Source: Neobacillus sp. YX16
GTDB lineage: Bacteria > Bacillota > Bacilli > Bacillales > Cytobacillaceae
Length of the DNA stretch: 64,000 nt
Reading direction: 5' to 3'
Assembly (NCBI RefSeq): GCF_030123505.1
Contig: NZ_CP126115.1
Coordinates: forward strand, 5,656,001-5,720,000
The notes beneath the pieces were generated by a model. It was not told where the DNA came from and did not search any database. It saw only the letters and a program-made list of their open reading frames with translations. Shown here piece after piece: positions 18,422 through 27,349 of the stretch. The translations under genes and the position numbers were made by a program. Numbering within the stretch: the first letter of the stretch is position 1; each line of letters begins with the position of its first letter.

Positions 18422-19276
18422 TTATCCTTTTACTCCGCCCTCAGTGGCGCCGCCTTTAATAAAGTAATCTGAAATGGAGTACATAATCACGACTGGCAGT
18501 GCTGTGATCAGTGACGCTGCCATCATTCGGCCCCAAACATAATCCGGTGTGCTGAATAATGTGTTTAATCCGATTGGCAAGGTGAAATTCAACGAGTCTG
18601 ACAAGAAAATCGAAGCAAACAAGTAATCATTCCAGGCAACCATAAAGGAGTATACAAATACTGAGATAATCCCGGATAACGATAATGGAATTATGATATA
18701 GAAAATAATTTGAATACGATTTAAGCCGTCAATCATGGCTGCCTCTTCTAGGTCATCTGGAATCGTATCGAAATAACTTTTTAACATAAAAATCGCTGTC
18801 GGCAGCGTCTGCACAATCATCGTAATGATCAACGCTGTTTTTGTATCATACAAACCAAGTCCGGAAATAATTTTGAACAATGGAACAACAAGCAGGATAC
18901 CCGAAAACATATATACCGTATAAAAACTTGCATTGATTGTCGTTCTTCCCATAAACTTCAGCCTAGACAGTGCGTAAGCGCCAAAAATAGCAATGAGAAC
19001 GGCTAATCCAGACGCCGTTAGCGAGACGACCAAACTATTTTTAAAATAGGATATAAATGGAAAAATATCCGGATTGAAAATATCAACAAAATGCTTAAAT
19101 GTCCACTCTTTTGGAAAAAGAGTTGGGTTCGTTGAAACGGCTTCCTTTGTAGACTTAAAAGATGTCATCAGCATAATGAAAAAAGGAAAAAGGGTTACCG
19201 TTAACAGGGCGATGAGCCCCGTATAAAATCCAGCTTTCTTAAGTGCACGATTCTTTTTACTGCTAGCCATTGCCAT
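18422..19276 (-). CDS. ycjP: Carbohydrate ABC transporter permease, MalG type
   Basis: The 284-residue inner-membrane permease has about six helices and the cytoplasmic EAA loop EEAAMIDGLNRIQIIFYIIIP, through which it contacts the ATPase. The C-terminus FIKGGATEGGVKG is typical of CUT1 permeases. It overlaps the upstream MalF-type permease gene by one base. No ATPase gene is present in the locus, so a shared MsmX-type ATPase encoded elsewhere is expected (inference from Bacillus CUT1 systems). Confidence 0.93.
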   Translation of the reverse strand: MAMASSKKNRALKKAGFYTGLIALLTVTLFPFFIMLMTSFKSTKEAVSTNPTLFPKEWTFKHFVDIFNPDIFPFISYFKNSLVVSLTASGLAVLIAIFGAYALSRLKFMGRTTINASFYTVYMFSGILLVVPLFKIISGLGLYDTKTALIITMIVQTLPTAIFMLKSYFDTIPDDLEEAAMIDGLNRIQIIFYIIIPLSLSGIISVFVYSFMVAWNDYLFASIFLSDSLNFTLPIGLNTLFSTPDYVWGRMMAASLITALPVVIMYSISDYFIKGGATEGGVKG

Positions 19277-20145
19277 TAGTATTTCACCCGCTTTCGTGTT
19301 GCAATAATTACAAGAGATAGAATAATAAACAGAATGACAGAAATAGATGCTGCTTTGCCTAGATCATTGAAGGCAAATGCTGTCTTGTACAAGTAAATCC
19401 CAAGGATGTCCACTTTGTTTGTGAGTAGGAAAACATCGGTGAACATATAGAATAACCAAATAGAACGCAGTGTTACCACCGTAATCAGCACTGGCATAAT
19501 CGCCGGGAGGGTAACAATTTTAAACTTATTCCACGCAGAAGCTCCGTCGATTTCTGCTGCTTCATATAAGGTTGAATCAATCGTTTGCAAGATAGCCAAA
19601 AAGGAAATAAACGCATAAGGAAAATATCTCCAAATTGCAAAGAGAACAACTAGGAAAAAGCTGCTGACCGGATTATCAAACCAAAGCGGAGCCTTGTCAG
19701 CTAGGTGTAAAACGTCTACCACTAAGAAGTTCACCACACCATAGCCATTATTGAACATGTATTTCCATGCAAAAACCAATGAAATCGAAGGTGTAACATA
19801 GGACAAAATAATTAAAGACCGGGAAAGCTTGCGGAATTTAAATGGCCGATTAAAGAAAATCGCTACACCCAATCCCATCGCCGTACTGCCTAAAACGGCA
19901 AGAATCATATACAAAAACGTAATCCCTAGTGATTTAAAAAACTCTCCATCCGACAGAATCGACATGTAATTTTCGAACCCAACAAAGACTGCGTCTAGTC
20001 TCGGGTTTATTGGCTGGTCAAAGAAGCTAATTTGGATATTGGAGAACATCGGGTACGCAACAAGCAATAGCACCAAGAAGATACTTGGAAAAAGCAGGAC
20101 CATTGCTAATTTTAAATCTGATTTCTCCCTTTTAATGGTTTTCAT
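19276..20145 (-). CDS. ycjO: Carbohydrate ABC transporter permease, MalF type
   Basis: The 289-residue permease has six predicted helices and the EAA loop YEAAEIDGASAWNKFKIVTLP. It pairs with the next gene to form the CUT1 channel. Its ATG follows a GGGGGG-rich site at 20150. It is separated from the binding-protein gene by about 200 bases that contain a 15-bp hairpin, which probably lowers permease expression relative to the binding protein. Confidence 0.93.
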   Translation of the reverse strand: MKTIKREKSDLKLAMVLLFPSIFLVLLLVAYPMFSNIQISFFDQPINPRLDAVFVGFENYMSILSDGEFFKSLGITFLYMILAVLGSTAMGLGVAIFFNRPFKFRKLSRSLIILSYVTPSISLVFAWKYMFNNGYGVVNFLVVDVLHLADKAPLWFDNPVSSFFLVVLFAIWRYFPYAFISFLAILQTIDSTLYEAAEIDGASAWNKFKIVTLPAIMPVLITVVTLRSIWLFYMFTDVFLLTNKVDILGIYLYKTAFAFNDLGKAASISVILFIILSLVIIATRKRVKY

Positions 20146-20204
20146 GGTACCCCCCTAAGTAGTTGTTGAAATGTTTGTGAACCACTAAACAATCTCACTG
20201 AATC

Positions 20205-20257
20205 AATAAAGTTGTTTAAAAGCCGGCATCGTATCCACCTTCTTAAACAACTTTATT
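20205..20257 (-). terminator. Intra-operon hairpin between binding protein and permeases
   Basis: AATAAAGTTGTTTAA (20205-20219) pairs perfectly with 20243-20257. The T-run on the minus strand is weak, so it more probably attenuates transcription or protects the 3' end of the upstream transcript than terminates fully. Confidence 0.6.
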
Positions 20258-20353
20258 TTTTCAATATTTCCTTCACTAATGGCTGTAAATAAACGATTTC
20301 ATGTTAGTTTATAATTGAGGGACCGCCTATCAGGGGATCCCCCTTATTTCAAA

Positions 20354-21652
20354 TTACTTTTCTAAAACGTCCGAAATCGCTTGTTCAGCCGTTTTCAGTT
20401 CACTGTCAACGCCCTTTTCACCCACCGTGATTGCATTTACTAATTTAGGAATAGCTCCCGAGCTTGTTACATCACCCATTTTCAGGAAGTTCTTTCCATC
20501 CACTAACCCAAACACTTGAATATCATTAAAAGATGCAGCGATTTCAGTTGAAAGCTCACCAAATGAATTTACAACTTCGTTTGCCTGATAGGTTTCATTT
20601 TCCACAACAAGTTTGCTAACTGGCTGAGCACCGCCTGGTGACATTAATACCCAGCTCGTCATATTTTCTGGCTGTGCCATGAATTCAATAAATTTCTTCG
20701 CTGCTGCATTTTGATTCTCTTCTAAACCAGAGGAAACAGTCAGAGCAGAAACAGTTCCAAATACCGCTTTTGTTTCTTCCGTTGGGATTGCAAAACCAAT
20801 ATTCGCCGCATTCCCTTGTTCATATACAGCTGGAAGAATATAAGTTGAATAAACTGCCATCGGTGCTGATCCGTTCATGAAAGCATCCTTTACTTCAGTA
20901 ACATCATTCGAACCAGGCATCGTGTACTTTGCTAATTCTTGATAGAAATTCAATGCCTCTTTCATTTCAGTAGAATTGATATTCAATTTACCTTTAGCAT
21001 CTAGAACATTTGCATGGTTTGATAGGGCAAATTGAGAAAATGCCTGCTCAGAAAATCCGCCTTCAACCGTTGGTAACGCAATTCCGTATTTTTTGTTACT
21101 GCTGTCTGTAAATGCTTTTGCAATCGCTAATACATCATCCCAGCTTTTCGGTTCTTCAAATCCTTTGGATGCTAATGCTTCTTTGTTGTACCAAATTCCT
21201 TGTACCCAGCCGCTGACAGGTACGCCAGTGAAGCTTTTTCCATCTTCTGTTTTCATTAATTTCAATGCACCATCATAAAAATTTTCATTGCCAACTTTAT
21301 CAAGGACACCTTTAACGGCATCTTTATCAATCAACTCGTCCTTATCCATTACTTTTGCATATTCTTGTCCTACTTCAACGACTGCAGGAAGCTTACCTGC
21401 ACTAGCTAACGTTACAATTTTCGTATTATAGGAATCTTCTTCAACCGGAACTTGCTTGATTTTAACATCTGGATTTTCTTCCTCAAACTTTGCAACCAAG
21501 TCATTGATAACAGCCAATCGCTCCTGTTCAACTTGTGAATGCATAAACTCGATGGTTGTCTTTTCGCTGCCGTTTTGCTTTTCTCCGCTACAAGCCGTTA
21601 ACACAGCCGCTACTAGTAACATCATGAAAACGTAAAATCCTTTTTTCATCAT
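20354..21652 (-). CDS. ycjN: Extracellular sugar-binding lipoprotein of ABC transporter
   Basis: The 432-residue family-1 solute-binding protein has a lipoprotein signal peptide; the lipobox is LTAC, with Cys at about residue 21. The body has the usual SBP bilobal pattern, including the AFMNGSAPMAVYST and EFMAQPENM segments. It delivers an oligosaccharide or glucoside to the two permeases downstream. It lies 12 bases after the GH13_18 phosphorylase gene and corresponds to YcjN by position. Ligand unknown; kojibiose, glucosylglycerate or gulosides are candidates by analogy. Confidence 0.93.
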   Translation of the reverse strand: MMKKGFYVFMMLLVAAVLTACSGEKQNGSEKTTIEFMHSQVEQERLAVINDLVAKFEEENPDVKIKQVPVEEDSYNTKIVTLASAGKLPAVVEVGQEYAKVMDKDELIDKDAVKGVLDKVGNENFYDGALKLMKTEDGKSFTGVPVSGWVQGIWYNKEALASKGFEEPKSWDDVLAIAKAFTDSSNKKYGIALPTVEGGFSEQAFSQFALSNHANVLDAKGKLNINSTEMKEALNFYQELAKYTMPGSNDVTEVKDAFMNGSAPMAVYSTYILPAVYEQGNAANIGFAIPTEETKAVFGTVSALTVSSGLEENQNAAAKKFIEFMAQPENMTSWVLMSPGGAQPVSKLVVENETYQANEVVNSFGELSTEIAASFNDIQVFGLVDGKNFLKMGDVTSSGAIPKLVNAITVGEKGVDSELKTAEQAISDVLEK

Positions 21653-21664
21653 TGTACTTTCCTC

Positions 21665-23350
21665 CTATTGAATTGGCTTAAGCCAAACAAATTGATATGG
21701 TTCTAATGAAATAGATGGATCACAATCGATATTCTTACCTGAAATACTGTCAAAGAAGCTTCCAGTTAACGCACATTCTACTGATTCATTTGTTAGATTA
21801 ATGATTGCTAAAAGGCTTTCTTCGTTGTCATTCACCCGTTTAAAAGCGAACACTTTCTCTCCAAAATCAAGGACTTCCATTCTAGTATTCGGATGGAAAA
21901 GTGTTTCTTCTTTCCTGACTGCGATGATTTTGGTTAATTCCGTGAAGACCTTATTCCGTAATGAGTCTGGATTATCCAGCTCATTTTCGATATCGACCAT
22001 ATTGTATTTTTGGCGATTGATGGAACGGTTCATTCCTGTCCTCGAAACACCTTCCCCGTCATTGCGAGACCCTAGTATGCTTTGGACATAAATAGCAGGT
22101 ACGCCTGGAAGGGCAAGCAGAATTGAATGAGCCGCTAAGAACCTTTTCACACGAAGATCATCATCGTCAGATTGTAAATTTAGTGCATCAAGATAGGTAA
22201 CATTAATTTCATAAGGGCTCTGGGTCCCATCTGGATTTTTCTTATAGTTGACTAAAGCGCCTTCTTTTTGCAAATCTTCAATCATCGATAAGATTTCTTC
22301 TTCCGGTATGATTCCGCGAATCGGATTTACCCCAATCCCGTCATGGGAGGCGAGGAAATTGAAAAAGGTTGTATCAAGCCCGGTTGGCGGAAGCTCCCTT
22401 GCCCACTTCGAAAGTGCTGTTCCATTTCCATTATGGATCGAATACAGAACGAGCGGCGGCAGTGGGAACTGGTAAACCATATGTGCCTCATCATTACCAT
22501 TTCCAAAATAAGAAACATTATCTTTATGCGGTACGTTTGTTTCCGTAATGATCACGGTCCCTTTCGCCACCTCATCCGCAATCGCACGGAATATCTTCAC
22601 GATTTCATGAGTCTTTTCAAGATGGATACTTGTTGTACCAGCCTCTTTCCATAAAAAGCCGATCGCATCCAGTCGGATAAATTCCGCCCCTTGCTCAATG
22701 TAATAGAGCAAGACATCGATCATCTCGAACAATACCTGAGGATTAGCAAAATTCAAGTCAATCTGATCTTCACTGAAGGTTGTCCAAATATTCTTTTCCT
22801 TGCCATTTTCCAAAATAAATTTGGTTAACAGCGGATGGGCCCGCGGCCTTGTGACAGCACTTAAATCAATCGATGGATCCATGTCAATGAAATAGTCTTC
22901 GAATTCTGGATTTCCTTTTAAGAACTCCTGAAACCATTCACTCTTTGCCGAGATATGGTTACATACATCATCAAACATAATCCGGGCTGACCCTGAAAGC
23001 TCGCTAATATGCTCCCAATCGCCTAAGGCTGGATTTACTTTCTTGTAATCAATAACGGAAAAACCATCATCCGAAGAATACGGATAAAAAGGAAGTAAAT
23101 GAACAATCTCAAACTTGTCCGCCAAGTACTTTTCAAACATTTTTTTAAAAGTGTTTAGAGTAGGTTGGTTCGCTTCCTGAAATTGGTCGCCATATGTAAT
23201 CAGGAATACATCTCGTTGATCCCAGTTTTGTTTTCTTGCCTTAAGGGGCATTGCCTTTGTTTTCGCCATACGCTCCTCAATACGTGTCCAGAGTGACTCA
23301 ACATTAGAATCCCCATAAATAAATGAAAGTCTTTCTTTAATCGTTTTCAT
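21665..23350 (-). CDS. ycjM: GH13 subfamily 18 sucrose-phosphorylase-like enzyme
   Basis: The 561-residue amylase-fold enzyme carries the GH13 catalytic triad: nucleophile Asp in FIRLDAIGF, acid/base Glu in VIITETNVP, and transition-state Asp in LASHDGIGV. The N-terminal HLLPFYPYSSDDGFSVIDY segment is characteristic of GH13_18 phosphorylases. These release alpha-glucose-1-phosphate with retention. E. coli YcjM is a glucosylglycerate phosphorylase, while other members use sucrose, sucrose-6'-phosphate or glucosylglycerol, so specificity is not settled. It is the first gene of the operon, with ribosome binding site AAGGAGGAG. Confidence 0.9.
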   Translation of the reverse strand: MKTIKERLSFIYGDSNVESLWTRIEERMAKTKAMPLKARKQNWDQRDVFLITYGDQFQEANQPTLNTFKKMFEKYLADKFEIVHLLPFYPYSSDDGFSVIDYKKVNPALGDWEHISELSGSARIMFDDVCNHISAKSEWFQEFLKGNPEFEDYFIDMDPSIDLSAVTRPRAHPLLTKFILENGKEKNIWTTFSEDQIDLNFANPQVLFEMIDVLLYYIEQGAEFIRLDAIGFLWKEAGTTSIHLEKTHEIVKIFRAIADEVAKGTVIITETNVPHKDNVSYFGNGNDEAHMVYQFPLPPLVLYSIHNGNGTALSKWARELPPTGLDTTFFNFLASHDGIGVNPIRGIIPEEEILSMIEDLQKEGALVNYKKNPDGTQSPYEINVTYLDALNLQSDDDDLRVKRFLAAHSILLALPGVPAIYVQSILGSRNDGEGVSRTGMNRSINRQKYNMVDIENELDNPDSLRNKVFTELTKIIAVRKEETLFHPNTRMEVLDFGEKVFAFKRVNDNEESLLAIINLTNESVECALTGSFFDSISGKNIDCDPSISLEPYQFVWLKPIQ

Positions 23351-23364
23351 AGACTCCTCCTTGA

Positions 23365-23378
23365 TGGTACCGCTCCCA
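23365..23378. promoter_or_regulatory. Operator-like site O1 for the LacI regulator
   Basis: TGGTACCGCTCCCA lies in the leader just upstream of the ribosome binding site of the first operon gene. It is identical to three further copies at 23544-23645. Read on the other strand it has the LacI-type pattern GGNANCGNTNCC with a central CG. Confidence 0.7.
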
Positions 23379-23457
23379 TTTTTTGCGAAAAGTCAGTACC
23401 AAGTCGATAAATTCATAGAAAGATAGTTTTTCAACCATTGTACAGCTAAAAAGCGAA

Positions 23458-23471
23458 CTTGTATATACAAG
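23458..23471. promoter_or_regulatory. Perfect 14-bp palindrome, GntR/TreR-type site
   Basis: CTTGTATATACAAG is a perfect palindrome in the promoter region of the ycj-type operon. It resembles the TTGTATATACAA sites known for TreR (GntR/HutC family) in Bacillus. No GntR gene is in the window, so a trans-acting regulator is inferred. A degenerate LacI-type site follows at 23475-23488, and a weak cre-like GAAAACGCT overlaps there. Confidence 0.5.
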
Positions 23472-23543
23472 TTTTGATACCGCTTACCGAAAACGCTAAA
23501 AAAATAGAATAAGTTATTAAATTCCCGTACTAGAAATTGAATG

Positions 23544-23645
23544 TGGTACCGCTCCCAGTAATACTAAAAAATAAAATAGAATATCCGTGGTACCGCTCCC
23601 AAATCTACTAAAAAAATAGATCAAAAAAATTTGGTACCGCTCCCA
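23544..23645. promoter_or_regulatory. Array of three operator-like sites at exact 44-bp spacing
   Basis: Identical TGGTACCGCTCCCA copies start at 23544, 23588 and 23632. Each is followed by an A-rich tract with ATAGA. Forty-four bases is close to four helical turns, which puts all sites on one face of the DNA. They lie between the operon start and the divergent lacI promoter and so could regulate both. Confidence 0.75.
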
Positions 23646-23729
23646 CATGCTAAATATATTACAGATAACCCTATATGTCAACTCATAACTTTAAGGATTT
23701 ATCTTGAAAAATTTCATAAAAAATTCTTG

Positions 23730-23758
23730 TTGATTGTTTGAGTTTTCAACCATATAAT
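23730..23758 (+). promoter_or_regulatory. SigA-type promoter of the LacI gene
   Basis: TTGATT (23730-23735), a 17-bp spacer and TATAAT (23753-23758) lie about 95 bases before the TTG start codon of the regulator gene. Confidence 0.7.
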
Positions 23759-23852
23759 TTGTATACTGACTATATTAATAAATTTAATATACGAAATTGT
23801 AATCGGATTCATTTTTAAATTTGTATATCCATCTATGAGAGGAGGAGCTTGA

Positions 23853-24881
23853 TTGGGCTACACGATCTATGATATTGCCCGGGCTGCGAACGTTTCAAAA
23901 TCGACCGTATCCCGCGTATTGAATAATCAGAACAATATTTCTGAAGATGCTAGAAATCGAGTCATCAAAGCAATTGAAGAATTGAATTACCAGCCTAGCA
24001 AATTGGCCAGGGCTCTTTCCTCCAGTTTTGATGCCATCATGGTTGTCTCACGGTCTGCAAAGACGACAACAAACAATCCATTTTTCTCAGAAATCCTTCA
24101 GACGGTAGCAGAAAAGGCAGAAGAAGAAAATTTTGATGTTATCCTGCAAACGGCCAAAAATAGCAGGGATGAGCTTGAGAAGTGCATAACCAAAATAAAA
24201 GGAAAAATGATCAAAGGAATCATTATGTTAAGTTCGCCTGCCAATGAAGAATTGTTCAAGCAGCTGGACGTTTTTAATATACCCATTGTCGTCATTGGTA
24301 AAGTCGAAGGAAGTTATACGAATATATTTTCAGTAGATACCGATAACTTTCATGATAGTTATGAGCTAACCAAATATTTAATCGAACAAGGCCATAAAAG
24401 GATTGCATGTGTACACTCGCCACTTGAATACCATGTTTCCATGGATCGTCTAAATGGCTATAAAGCCTGTATGGAGGATCATCAATTGTCAGTAAGAGAA
24501 GAATGGATGATTGACGGCGGCTACAATGTCGAAACAGGCAGCCTCGCAGCCAGAAAGCTGCTTTTGGGAAGTAACCGCCCTTCAGCTGTGTTGGCTACGG
24601 ATGACTTAAAAGTGATGAGTATCTATAAAACCGCAACAGAACTAGGCGTATCCATTCCACAAGATCTATCCGTTGTCGGTTACAGTAACTCTAGTTTCAT
24701 TCCCTTCATGACCCCTTCTCTGACTAGTATCGAAATTCCAGTCAGAAAACTAGGAGAAACGGGTGCAAATCTACTTTTTTCTATTATTAGAAATAAGCCT
24801 GAGGGTACAGCACGCAACATCATTAAGACAGAAAAAGTGATTCGAGATTCCGTTATAAAAAAATACATCTATAATAGTTAG
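23853..24881 (+). CDS. LacI-family transcriptional regulator of the carbohydrate operon
   Basis: The 342-residue repressor has an N-terminal helix-turn-helix ([22 protein letters not shown]), a hinge helix ([11 protein letters not shown]) and a periplasmic-binding-protein-like effector domain (about 60-335). It is transcribed divergently from the ycj-type operon, in the place of E. coli YcjW. The start is TTG at 23853, seven bases after GAGGAGGAG. It probably binds the four TGGTACCGCTCCCA sites; the inducer is likely a disaccharide or intermediate of the pathway. Confidence 0.9.
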   Translation: MGYTIYDIARAANVSKSTVSRVLNNQNNISEDARNRVIKAIEELNYQPSKLARALSSSFDAIMVVSRSAKTTTNNPFFSEILQTVAEKAEEENFDVILQTAKNSRDELEKCITKIKGKMIKGIIMLSSPANEELFKQLDVFNIPIVVIGKVEGSYTNIFSVDTDNFHDSYELTKYLIEQGHKRIACVHSPLEYHVSMDRLNGYKACMEDHQLSVREEWMIDGGYNVETGSLAARKLLLGSNRPSAVLATDDLKVMSIYKTATELGVSIPQDLSVVGYSNSSFIPFMTPSLTSIEIPVRKLGETGANLLFSIIRNKPEGTARNIIKTEKVIRDSVIKKYIYNS

Positions 24882-25076
24882 CATGATAAAAAAAGCCAAT
24901 GGAATCCTATTAAAGGGTTCCGTTTTCGGGTGCTTTGTTATTAAAAGACACAAGAATTGACGTATGAATTCGCATAGTCTTTTTCTTTATTTAACAAGGT
25001 TTCTACGAAATTCCATTAACTTAGACATAGCAATTGACATCATATTATGACGGACAATAAGTATTGTACATTTAAA

Positions 25077-25234
25077 AAAGAGGTTCAAAACTTCTGTCAT
25101 TTGCAGTACCGTTTTTAGTACCATTTTTTATTGATTTTTATAAGCTGGTCGATAAAAAGCTGCTGATTCCTGCATCCAGAATCAAGATGATCCTCTTTTA
25201 TCGGTTAGGGGATGAGGGTAAACATCCGATCTGA
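25077..25234 (+). pseudogene. Remnant of a membrane protein (C-terminal ~50 residues)
   Basis: The open frame has no start codon. It reads LLSFAVPFLVPFFIDFYKLV, then DKKLLIPASRIKMILFYRLGDEGKHPI and a stop. It looks like the last hydrophobic segment and cytoplasmic tail of a larger protein. I do not recognise the family. Confidence 0.35.
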
Positions 25235-25235
25235 T

Positions 25236-25430
25236 AAATAGACGGAAAAATTCCGCTTATTTAGTAAATAGCTTCGAAATTAGCTTAAATAGACGGAGAG
25301 ATTCCGCCTATTGACTCGAAATAAATTATAATGGGGGATATTGCTTTGAATAACCGGAAAACCTCCCCTTATTTACCCCGAAACGGGCTCCATTCTGCAT
25401 CTAACCGGAAAATCTCCGCTTATTTTATTT
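25236..25430. repeat. Four-unit palindromic array (AGACGGA/ACCGGAAA type)
   Basis: Units of the form GACGGAAAAATTCCGCTTAT start near 25241, 25292, 25353 and 25404 (spacings 51, 61, 51). Order and spacing match the array inside the element at 5784-6063. Tandem copies of TTACGTGCCGA also occur at 25723-25775. Confidence 0.65.
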
Positions 25431-25584
25431 TGCTGGTTACTGATTAAGGACAAGACATCTTAAAAGGGAGTGAGTTTTATCTCAAAAATCCAAGAGAACC
25501 TCATGTTGATGCATTACGGTGAACCGTATCACAAGTAAGTGAGGTTATATTTATATAAATAAGGTTTTTGTATACCGAATAAAG

Positions 25585-25608
25585 AAACTCGCCAATTATG
25601 GCGAGTTT
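25585..25608. terminator. Rho-independent terminator
   Basis: AAACTCGCC-AATTAT-GGCGAGTTT is followed by ACTTTTTT. No intact plus-strand gene precedes it, so it is probably left from a decayed gene. Confidence 0.6.
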
Positions 25609-25790
25609 TACTTTTTTATATACCAGTAACGATTCCAATAAGACTGTCATTTCGGCACGTATTCTAAGAAAAGCACCTCAAAACGGAACCCTTTAGGAAT
25701 CCTATCCATTGGCTTTTTAGATTTATGTGCCGATATTATTGGGTTACGTGCCGAATTTCAATTTTACGTGCCAAAACCTGGGAGCTAATC

Positions 25791-26927
25791 TCAATCAAAA
25801 GAACCCATCGTTTGAAATAATTCACTGGATTGGGGAGATACGTAAATGGTTCGGCTTGGAAAGGCGACTTCTACTCCCTCTTCCTCTAATATCCCCATGA
25901 TTTCAATGTTAATTTCATGTTTGATTTTAACATGTTCTGCCCAAACGGTCGTATTCGTGAAAAAATACAACAGAATATCAAGACTGCTATCATTGTAATG
26001 ATCGAATGCTACCATAATCGTATCCGGATGAATCTCTTCATGGGTTCTCAACATTTGTTCAATCCGATGAACCACTCTTTGAATTTGTTCTTTAGAGGTT
26101 TGATAGTTAAGTCCCAAATGAAAATTGATGCGACGTTTCCCCATACGACTCCAGTTGGTAATCGGTTCGTTCGCAAGTGTAGAATTTGGAACGGTTACAA
26201 GCGCTTGACTAAATGTTCGAATTTTTGTGCTTCGAAAATTAATATCCTCGACTGTCCCCTCCACGCTAGGTGTTAAAATCCACTCGCCGATGGAAAAAGG
26301 CTTTTCAGTCACGATAACAATTCCGCCGATTAGATTTCCTACCGCTTCTTTTGCAGCTAATGCAAACGCCAGCCCCCCTAATCCAAGACCTGCGACCAAC
26401 CCATTCACGTCATAATCAAATTCCTGGCCAATAATACTGATACTGATGGCAATAAGGATGACCCGAACCGTTCTTGATATAAACGGCAGAAGAATTAAAT
26501 CAATCTTATTGTTCATTTTTTGATTCACACTGACTAAAATTCCCGAAGTAGGAGACGATAAATTAAACAATCCCCATGTAATCAAAACAATGACCATCGA
26601 GCGCAAAAATTTTAAAAATAACGCATTATGCTGTTCGATAAAAGGAAAATAATCCATGGCGAGATACAAGCCTAAAATAATGAACCCCCAGCCTAATGGA
26701 CGCTCAAAACTCAAACATATTTGTGTGAAAAAATCAGTTGGTGTTTTTCTAGACAATTTTAAAATCAGCTGAAAAACATACTTCGTAAAAAGGTTTCGAA
26801 AAAGAATAAATAAAACCAAAATCCCGATAGAAATTCCTACATTTTTTAACATGTCATAGTCAATCTCCACGGGCAAAAAAGCCATGACAAACATATTCAA
26901 AGACATTCTAAAAATACCTTCTCTCAT
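25791..26927 (-). CDS. Mechanosensitive channel, MscS family
   Basis: The 378-residue protein has five hydrophobic segments. The pore-lining TM3-like helix GLGLGGLAFALAAKEAVGNL has the Gly/Ala packing pattern of MscS channels. A beta domain follows (IGEWILTPSVEGTVEDINFRSTKIRT, with the VEDINFRST family motif) and then the cytoplasmic vestibule. It opens under membrane tension to release solutes on osmotic downshock. The start could be ATG 26927 or ATG 26906; the latter has AAGG about 10 bases upstream. It is monocistronic. Confidence 0.93.
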   Translation of the reverse strand: MREGIFRMSLNMFVMAFLPVEIDYDMLKNVGISIGILVLFILFRNLFTKYVFQLILKLSRKTPTDFFTQICLSFERPLGWGFIILGLYLAMDYFPFIEQHNALFLKFLRSMVIVLITWGLFNLSSPTSGILVSVNQKMNNKIDLILLPFISRTVRVILIAISISIIGQEFDYDVNGLVAGLGLGGLAFALAAKEAVGNLIGGIVIVTEKPFSIGEWILTPSVEGTVEDINFRSTKIRTFSQALVTVPNSTLANEPITNWSRMGKRRINFHLGLNYQTSKEQIQRVVHRIEQMLRTHEEIHPDTIMVAFDHYNDSSLDILLYFFTNTTVWAEHVKIKHEINIEIMGILEEEGVEVAFPSRTIYVSPQSSELFQTMGSFD

Positions 26928-27088
26928 TTATTGAATTCGAACCATTCCATCCACATATAATAACTTCTTAGAGCAGATAATTGAATACAACAAAAGTCTT
27001 AGATTCATATATTTTTTTCAGCGTCGCCAGCCTTAATAAATAGCTCTGACATATAGTAGATAAAAGCCATTTTAAGGTGGTGTTCATC

Positions 27089-27301
27089 ATGACCAGTATC
27101 CAGGATGTAAGTGATGTCCTCTCCAGTCTGCCTCATACCCTGGCCAAAAATTGGCTGGGCAACGACCTCATCAAAAAGACGATCGCGGTAAGTTATGATT
27201 ATTGGTTAGAAGATACCAACATCCCCATGACCTTAGAGGAATTTGTGTTGCAGTATCTTGACCACTCAGAGTATCTGGGTGAATTGTTTGCGGATGATTA
27301 G
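27089..27301 (+). CDS. Small conserved hypothetical protein
   Basis: The 70-residue acidic soluble protein has two predicted helices and no transmembrane segment, signal or Cys. I do not recognise a domain. The ATG at 27089 is chosen because AAGGTGG lies ten bases upstream; the frame also contains a GTG at 27077 inside that site. It is followed by a strong terminator and transcribed convergently with the VOC gene. Confidence 0.7.
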   Translation: MTSIQDVSDVLSSLPHTLAKNWLGNDLIKKTIAVSYDYWLEDTNIPMTLEEFVLQYLDHSEYLGELFADD

Positions 27302-27312
27302 GTAAAATTGAA

Positions 27313-27338
27313 GGGGGGAAATCCTGTGATTTCCCCCC
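27313..27338 (-). terminator. Terminator between convergent genes
   Basis: GGGGGGAAATC (27313-27323) pairs with GATTTCCCCCC (27328-27338). On the minus strand it is followed by TTCAATTTT. It serves the VOC gene and possibly the plus-strand gene too. Confidence 0.75.
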
Positions 27339-27349
27339 TCAACTCGATA

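Larger units (their letters stand above)
24888..25718. repeat. Inverted repeat pair (~45 bp) bounding a 0.8-kb non-coding segment
   Basis: The left arm 24888-24935 and right arm 25671-25718 are near-complementary. Shared blocks are AAAAAGCCAATGG, GGAATCCT or GGATTCCT, and AAAGGGTTCCGTTTT. The left arm abuts the LacI stop codon and contains a GGAATCC/GGGTTCC hairpin that may terminate it. The segment between holds a protein remnant, an AAGCGGA-type array and a terminator. It could be a decayed insertion or a duplicated terminator. Confidence 0.5.
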
